From positions 1-38,020 of the forward strand of contig RDXO01000031.1 in the NCBI GenBank assembly GCA_004292675.1: a DNA stretch of 38,020 bases, read 5' to 3'. Positions within the stretch are counted from its first letter, which is position 1; the number at the start of each line of letters is the position of its first letter. This DNA is from Alphaproteobacteria bacterium (lineage in GTDB: Bacteria > Pseudomonadota > Alphaproteobacteria > Rickettsiales > UBA998). Below are positions 34,864-38,020 of this stretch, piece by piece. The notes under the pieces were generated by a model that had not been told where the DNA came from, searched no databases, and saw only the letters and a list, made by a program, of their open reading frames with translations. The translations under genes and the position numbers were made by a program.

Positions 34864-36672
34864 ATGGATAAGTATTTCCCCATTGCTTTTTACGCTGCTC
34901 TCACATACACTTTAGCGCATATGGAATCATTAGCTCATCACACCCACGCCCTCACTGGTCTTTTAGTGCAGCTTTTGTTATTTTTTGGCATTGCTGGTCT
35001 TGTCGTGCCTTCTTTGCAAAGAATGCGTGTAACTCCTGTGATTGGCTATCTCTTATCAGGCATTGTTGTTGGTCCTTTTGGGTTAGGGCAATGGGCTGAT
35101 GAACATAGTATGTTACGCTATGTTACCATTAACAATACCAATACGGTGCATCTTATTGGTGAGCTTGGGGTGATTACCATGCTCTTTATGATTGGCTTGG
35201 AGCTTTCTTTTCAACGCCTCAAGGAACTCAAAAATTATGTACTTGGTCTGGGTAGTGCGCAAATTATCTTAACGGGAACTGTCATTGCAGCCATTACCTA
35301 TGCCTTTACGCAGAATACAGCAATGGCTATTTTGCTTGGTGCATCCATGGCACTTTCATCCACCGCAATCGTGATGCAAATGCTGCAAGAATATCATTTA
35401 AGTAATCGTGATATAGGAAGTTTGTGCTTTTCCATCTTATTGATGCAGGATTTAGCGGTTGTCCCTATCTTGGTACTTGCTAGTGCTTTCACGGGGGATT
35501 CGGATATGAGTATCCCTTTGCTTTTAGTCCAATCTTTATTGATTGGGGTTGCTGCCGTGACGGGTATTTATATCGTCGGACGTGTTGCGATGCGCCCCTT
35601 ATTGCGCGTATTGAGCGTCACACGTAGCCCCGAATGGTTGATGGCATTTGTATTGTTCATTGTGATAGCCTCCGCAAGCGTTACGCATTATGCAGGATTA
35701 TCTGCCGCTCTTGGGGCATTTTTAGCAGGCTTATTGATTGCGGAAACGGATTGCGTTCATGCCGTTGAAGTCATTATGGAACCTCTCAAAGGCTTACTAC
35801 TAGGCATATTTTTCCTCTATATCGGTATGATGATTGACCTAAGCGAAATATGGCGCACTCCCGTCATGCTCTCGCTGGCAGTGGCAGGCATTTTTCTTAT
35901 TAAAACCATCATCTTATTCCCGCTATGTCGCGCCTTCCATGTGCCAAGCAAGCGTGCTATTGAAGCCTCGATGATGCTTTCGCAACCCGGTGAGTTTGCT
36001 TTCTTGATCTTAGGGCTTGCGGCAGCTACAGGGATGATGCCACGCGCTGATGTGCAGTTCTTTTTGCTTGTCACCGCCATTGCTATGGCAATGACACCCT
36101 TTATGTTTAAGTTTGCCCCATGGGTGAGTGGATGGCTTGAACAACATTCATTAGGGGGGGATGATATACCTCCGCCACCCGTGGAAGGTAAGGTACTCAT
36201 TGCAGGTTTTGGGCGCATGGGACGCAAAATTGCAGATACACTAGAATCGCAACATATCCCCTATATCGCTGTTGAATATAACCTACAATTAGTACGAGAA
36301 TGGAAAAAGAAAGGCTATAATGTGCTGTATGGTGATGCTACCCAAGGCGTATTATGGCACTCTGTCGGAGCGCAATATGCAAGTGCTATGGTGGTGACGG
36401 TTGATAATTACGCAGCATCCGAAAAAATACTCTCCGCCGTGCATCGTGAATGGCCACTTATGCCTACCATCATGCGCGCTCGGGATGTGTGCGATACGCA
36501 GCATTTCTATAGTTTAGGGGCAGCGCATGTTGTGCCTGAATTAGAAGAATCAAGCCGCCAACTCGCGCAAGCCTTGCTCGAACATATGGGTATGCGCCCT
36601 GAAGAAGCGTTTGAGGCATTACGCATTGAACGTCAATATGAAGCCTATACTCCTGTTTCAACACATGATTAA
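34864..36672 (+). CDS. Kef/YbaL-type cation:proton antiporter (CPA2) with TrkA-N domain
   Basis: The protein has about 12 hydrophobic segments (residues about 30-420) of the CPA2 Na+/H+ exchanger fold. VIGYLLSGIVVGPFGLG is the typical early motif, SMALSSTAIVMQML and LLMQDLAVVPILVL form the ion-path helices, and LGAFLAGLLIAETD follows. The cytoplasmic part from about 435 is an RCK/TrkA-N domain with the Rossmann loop LIAGFGRMGRKIAD, VEYN at the end of beta-2, and YGDATQ, so NAD(H) gating is expected. It probably exports K+ or exchanges cations for protons at the inner membrane. Start 34864 has AGG close upstream; ATG 34921 is possible. Confidence 0.9.
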   Translation: MDKYFPIAFYAALTYTLAHMESLAHHTHALTGLLVQLLLFFGIAGLVVPSLQRMRVTPVIGYLLSGIVVGPFGLGQWADEHSMLRYVTINNTNTVHLIGELGVITMLFMIGLELSFQRLKELKNYVLGLGSAQIILTGTVIAAITYAFTQNTAMAILLGASMALSSTAIVMQMLQEYHLSNRDIGSLCFSILLMQDLAVVPILVLASAFTGDSDMSIPLLLVQSLLIGVAAVTGIYIVGRVAMRPLLRVLSVTRSPEWLMAFVLFIVIASASVTHYAGLSAALGAFLAGLLIAETDCVHAVEVIMEPLKGLLLGIFFLYIGMMIDLSEIWRTPVMLSLAVAGIFLIKTIILFPLCRAFHVPSKRAIEASMMLSQPGEFAFLILGLAAATGMMPRADVQFFLLVTAIAMAMTPFMFKFAPWVSGWLEQHSLGGDDIPPPPVEGKVLIAGFGRMGRKIADTLESQHIPYIAVEYNLQLVREWKKKGYNVLYGDATQGVLWHSVGAQYASAMVVTVDNYAASEKILSAVHREWPLMPTIMRARDVCDTQHFYSLGAAHVVPELEESSRQLAQALLEHMGMRPEEAFEALRIERQYEAYTPVSTHD

Positions 36673-36724
36673 CCTGATTTTTGGATAAGGAAAATCATAA
36701 CTTGTTGTTTTATATAAAATACTA

Positions 36725-36794
36725 CGTCATGCCTGCGAAGGCAGGCATCCAGATCAACACCTTTGACTGGACTCCTGCCTACGCAGGAGTGACG
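36725..36794. repeat. REP-like palindromic element with two hairpins
   Basis: CGTCATGCCTGC-GAA-GGCAGGCATCCAG and, 17 bases on, TGGACTCCTGC-CTAC-GCAGGAGTGACG form two hairpins with complementary outer ends (CGTCA/TGACG) and inner CCAG/TGGA. This is the widespread proteobacterial intergenic repeat that gives spurious MPAKAGIQ-like translations. A decayed inverse copy lies at 2040-2114. Confidence 0.85.
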
Positions 36795-36811
36795 ATCATA
36801 ATAAAAAACAA

Positions 36812-36931
36812 TATACTCATTTCACTTCAAGGAGTTAAGTCCTTGCAAGTGAAATTAAGGGTATATCTCATTAAAAATACTCATCGTTTCCACATGTTGA
36901 TGCTACGCATCGTGCGTGTGCGATGAGTATA
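36812..36931. repeat. P2 composite palindromic element, copy B
   Basis: The 120-bp element has ends TATACTCAT and ATGAGTATA. It is clearly homologous to copy A at 31434-31548: AAATTAAGGGTATATCT, the ATACTCATCGTTTCCACAT stretch, CTACGCATCGTG and TGCGATGAGTATA are shared, while the first hairpin has diverged yet still pairs (TTTCACTT/AAGTGAAA). Together with the REP-like element it fills the 327-base gap 36673-36999; no gene is seen there. Confidence 0.8.
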
Positions 36932-36999
36932 TATAACAAGTATATAATTTCAATATTATCCAAAACTTAGGTTGATTAGTACGCAGCCGTGCCTAGATT

Positions 37000-37830
37000 T
37001 TACCACATATGAGTAAACTCTAATTCACAAGCAACGCCAGTAAATGATAGATTATATCTGAAATTTGCAGCGGGTGTTGTGCCACTTGCAGGAAGGGTAT
37101 TGCAATTCACTCCATCCCGTTCACGTGTGATGACCTGCCCCACTCCCGGTAACCCATCATCTATTTTTCTATCTATTCCATATGCTTCTGCTGGAGTAAG
37201 GAAATTAAAATCGGCATCATTTTTATAAAATACCAACGTATTGCCATGCGCGCCTTCAAATGTACCCATATCTGTAATGGGTACAATATAATTATTATAA
37301 AAAGGCGGTATATAGGCTTGCGGGTGAAGATAAAGGTTGTTCCCGCCTTTACTTACGAAAAACTCTCCCTTTCTACCCCATCCTGTGAACACGCCATTAA
37401 ATCGTCCTTCAATCAAACCTGCATTCGATAAATGTTGCCAAAATAATTGCCCTTCAATATTAGAGCCAACAACAGGCGCAACATGATGTACGATGCCATC
37501 ACCATTGCCATTGCATGTTTGCGTTCCTGTTGCCCCACTTGCCCCAACGCCAAAATTGTTGCATGTTCCAACAGGCATAGTACCCCAAAATGATGTAGCA
37601 TTATGAAAATCCCCCGGTATGCCATCATATTTTTCAACAAACACCCCTACCGCTGTTTGCACATTTTCTTTTTCCCGTAAGATATTTCTTAGCTCCGCTG
37701 CACGTATGAGATGTTGTCCTGCCAGTATGCTTCCCGCGAGCAAACCAAGTATGACGAGGACAATAGAAAGCTCTATGAGACTAAATCCTAAACTATGCCT
37801 ATTAACCCGTGGGCTGCGTATTAGTGTCAT
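37000..37830 (-). CDS. Prepilin-like protein with type IV N-methylation signal (copy 3)
   Basis: A 15-residue basic leader (MTLIRSPRVNRHSLG) is followed by FSLIELSIVLVILGLLAGSI, a textbook prepilin peptidase site with Gly -1, Phe +1 and Glu +5. The mature part contains FVEKYDGIPGDFHNATSFWG, a motif I recognise in large alphaproteobacterial prepilin-like proteins, then a Gly/Asn-rich globular region with four Cys and the C-terminus FTHMW. It differs from the pair at 11838-13477, which carry LPCPA instead. It is probably a minor pilin or pseudopilin of the same machinery, encoded away from pilTU. It lies 93 bases from the inverted mobile-element end. Confidence 0.85.
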   Translation of the reverse strand: MTLIRSPRVNRHSLGFSLIELSIVLVILGLLAGSILAGQHLIRAAELRNILREKENVQTAVGVFVEKYDGIPGDFHNATSFWGTMPVGTCNNFGVGASGATGTQTCNGNGDGIVHHVAPVVGSNIEGQLFWQHLSNAGLIEGRFNGVFTGWGRKGEFFVSKGGNNLYLHPQAYIPPFYNNYIVPITDMGTFEGAHGNTLVFYKNDADFNFLTPAEAYGIDRKIDDGLPGVGQVITRERDGVNCNTLPASGTTPAANFRYNLSFTGVACELEFTHMW

Positions 37831-37922
37831 ACCTATGCTCCTATTGTGCCATCATCATATCCACCTACACGGCACATTTTTTATTATATATACGAAATAA
37901 CAAATTACTGTTAATTACCATA

Positions 37923-38019
37923 CTTACCACCCGACAAGTTTAGCGTAATGCCATAGTTTTGGGATTGTGGTGAGGTTCAGTGCTGCATAGAGGATGCGTC
38001 GGATACCTTGTTTGAAGAA
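37923..38019 (-). mobile_element. Contig-terminal repeat, inverted copy of 1-97
   Basis: Read on the minus strand from 38019, this is base-for-base the sequence at 1-97, with its stop codon at 37926-37924. It marks a second, oppositely oriented copy of the same element. Confidence 0.6.
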
Positions 38020-38020
38020 C

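Noticed and set aside
36681..36926. An 81-codon ORF containing MPAKAGIQ
   Set aside because: This is the familiar spurious translation of a REP-like intergenic repeat and continues into the P2 element.

Overview
The window looks like a chromosomal contig from an alphaproteobacterium of moderate-to-low G+C (judged by eye, not computed). Evidence for this is gene order typical of the class: acpP-fabF-mltG, dnaK-dnaJ-dapB, and an aminotransferase-hom-glpX run followed by an HdaA-like gene. Purine, pyrimidine, lysine and threonine/methionine enzymes are all present, so it does not look like an extremely reduced endosymbiont. Both ends carry the same 97-bp sequence in opposite orientation, reading as the C-terminus of one protein. 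The contig was therefore probably cut at two copies of a mobile element.

Layout. 1-3,023 (+): an unknown gene, purD, and two small unknown genes; a (AG)21 tract precedes the first small gene, between a perfect TTGACA and a TATAAA box. 3,037-7,787 (-): mltG, fabF, acpP, infA, rpsD and pyrD. 7,922-13,477 (+): a type IV pilus/pseudopilin block (secreted TPR protein, PilT, PilU, two prepilin-like proteins). 13,493-17,905 (-): dapB, a GNAT acetyltransferase, dnaJ and dnaK. 18,267-22,571 (-): a tight run aminotransferase-hom-glpX-hda-small ORF, then a lipoprotein gene. 23,963-25,983 (+): rfbB and rfbA. 26,220-30,223 (-): a mycobacterial-type AhpC/AhpD peroxidase pair and leuS.

30,360-33,274 is the most unusual part. 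It holds an isopenicillin-N-synthase-like 2OG-Fe(II) oxygenase, an ATP-grasp ligase resembling the MvdC/MvdD enzymes that crosslink graspetides (omega-ester/amide peptides), and, divergently, a short ORF built of 25-residue tandem repeats rich in Thr, Lys, Glu and Asp. I read it as a candidate graspetide-type RiPP locus. The third repeat carries an 11-nt deletion that breaks the frame. 33,378-37,830: a YmdB-type phosphoesterase, 5-formyl-THF cyclo-ligase, a Kef-type cation/proton antiporter and another prepilin-like gene.

The spacers hold several palindromic repeat families. Family P1 (TATAGCRCG ends) has two tandem copies, one single copy and one fragment. Family P2 (TATACYCAT ends) has two copies. 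Both are two hairpins joined by an AT-rich linker. There is also a REP-like element (one good and one decayed copy) and a six-hairpin array after rfbA. One P1 copy supplies the C-terminal codons of a small ORF. I saw no tRNA, rRNA or CRISPR array.
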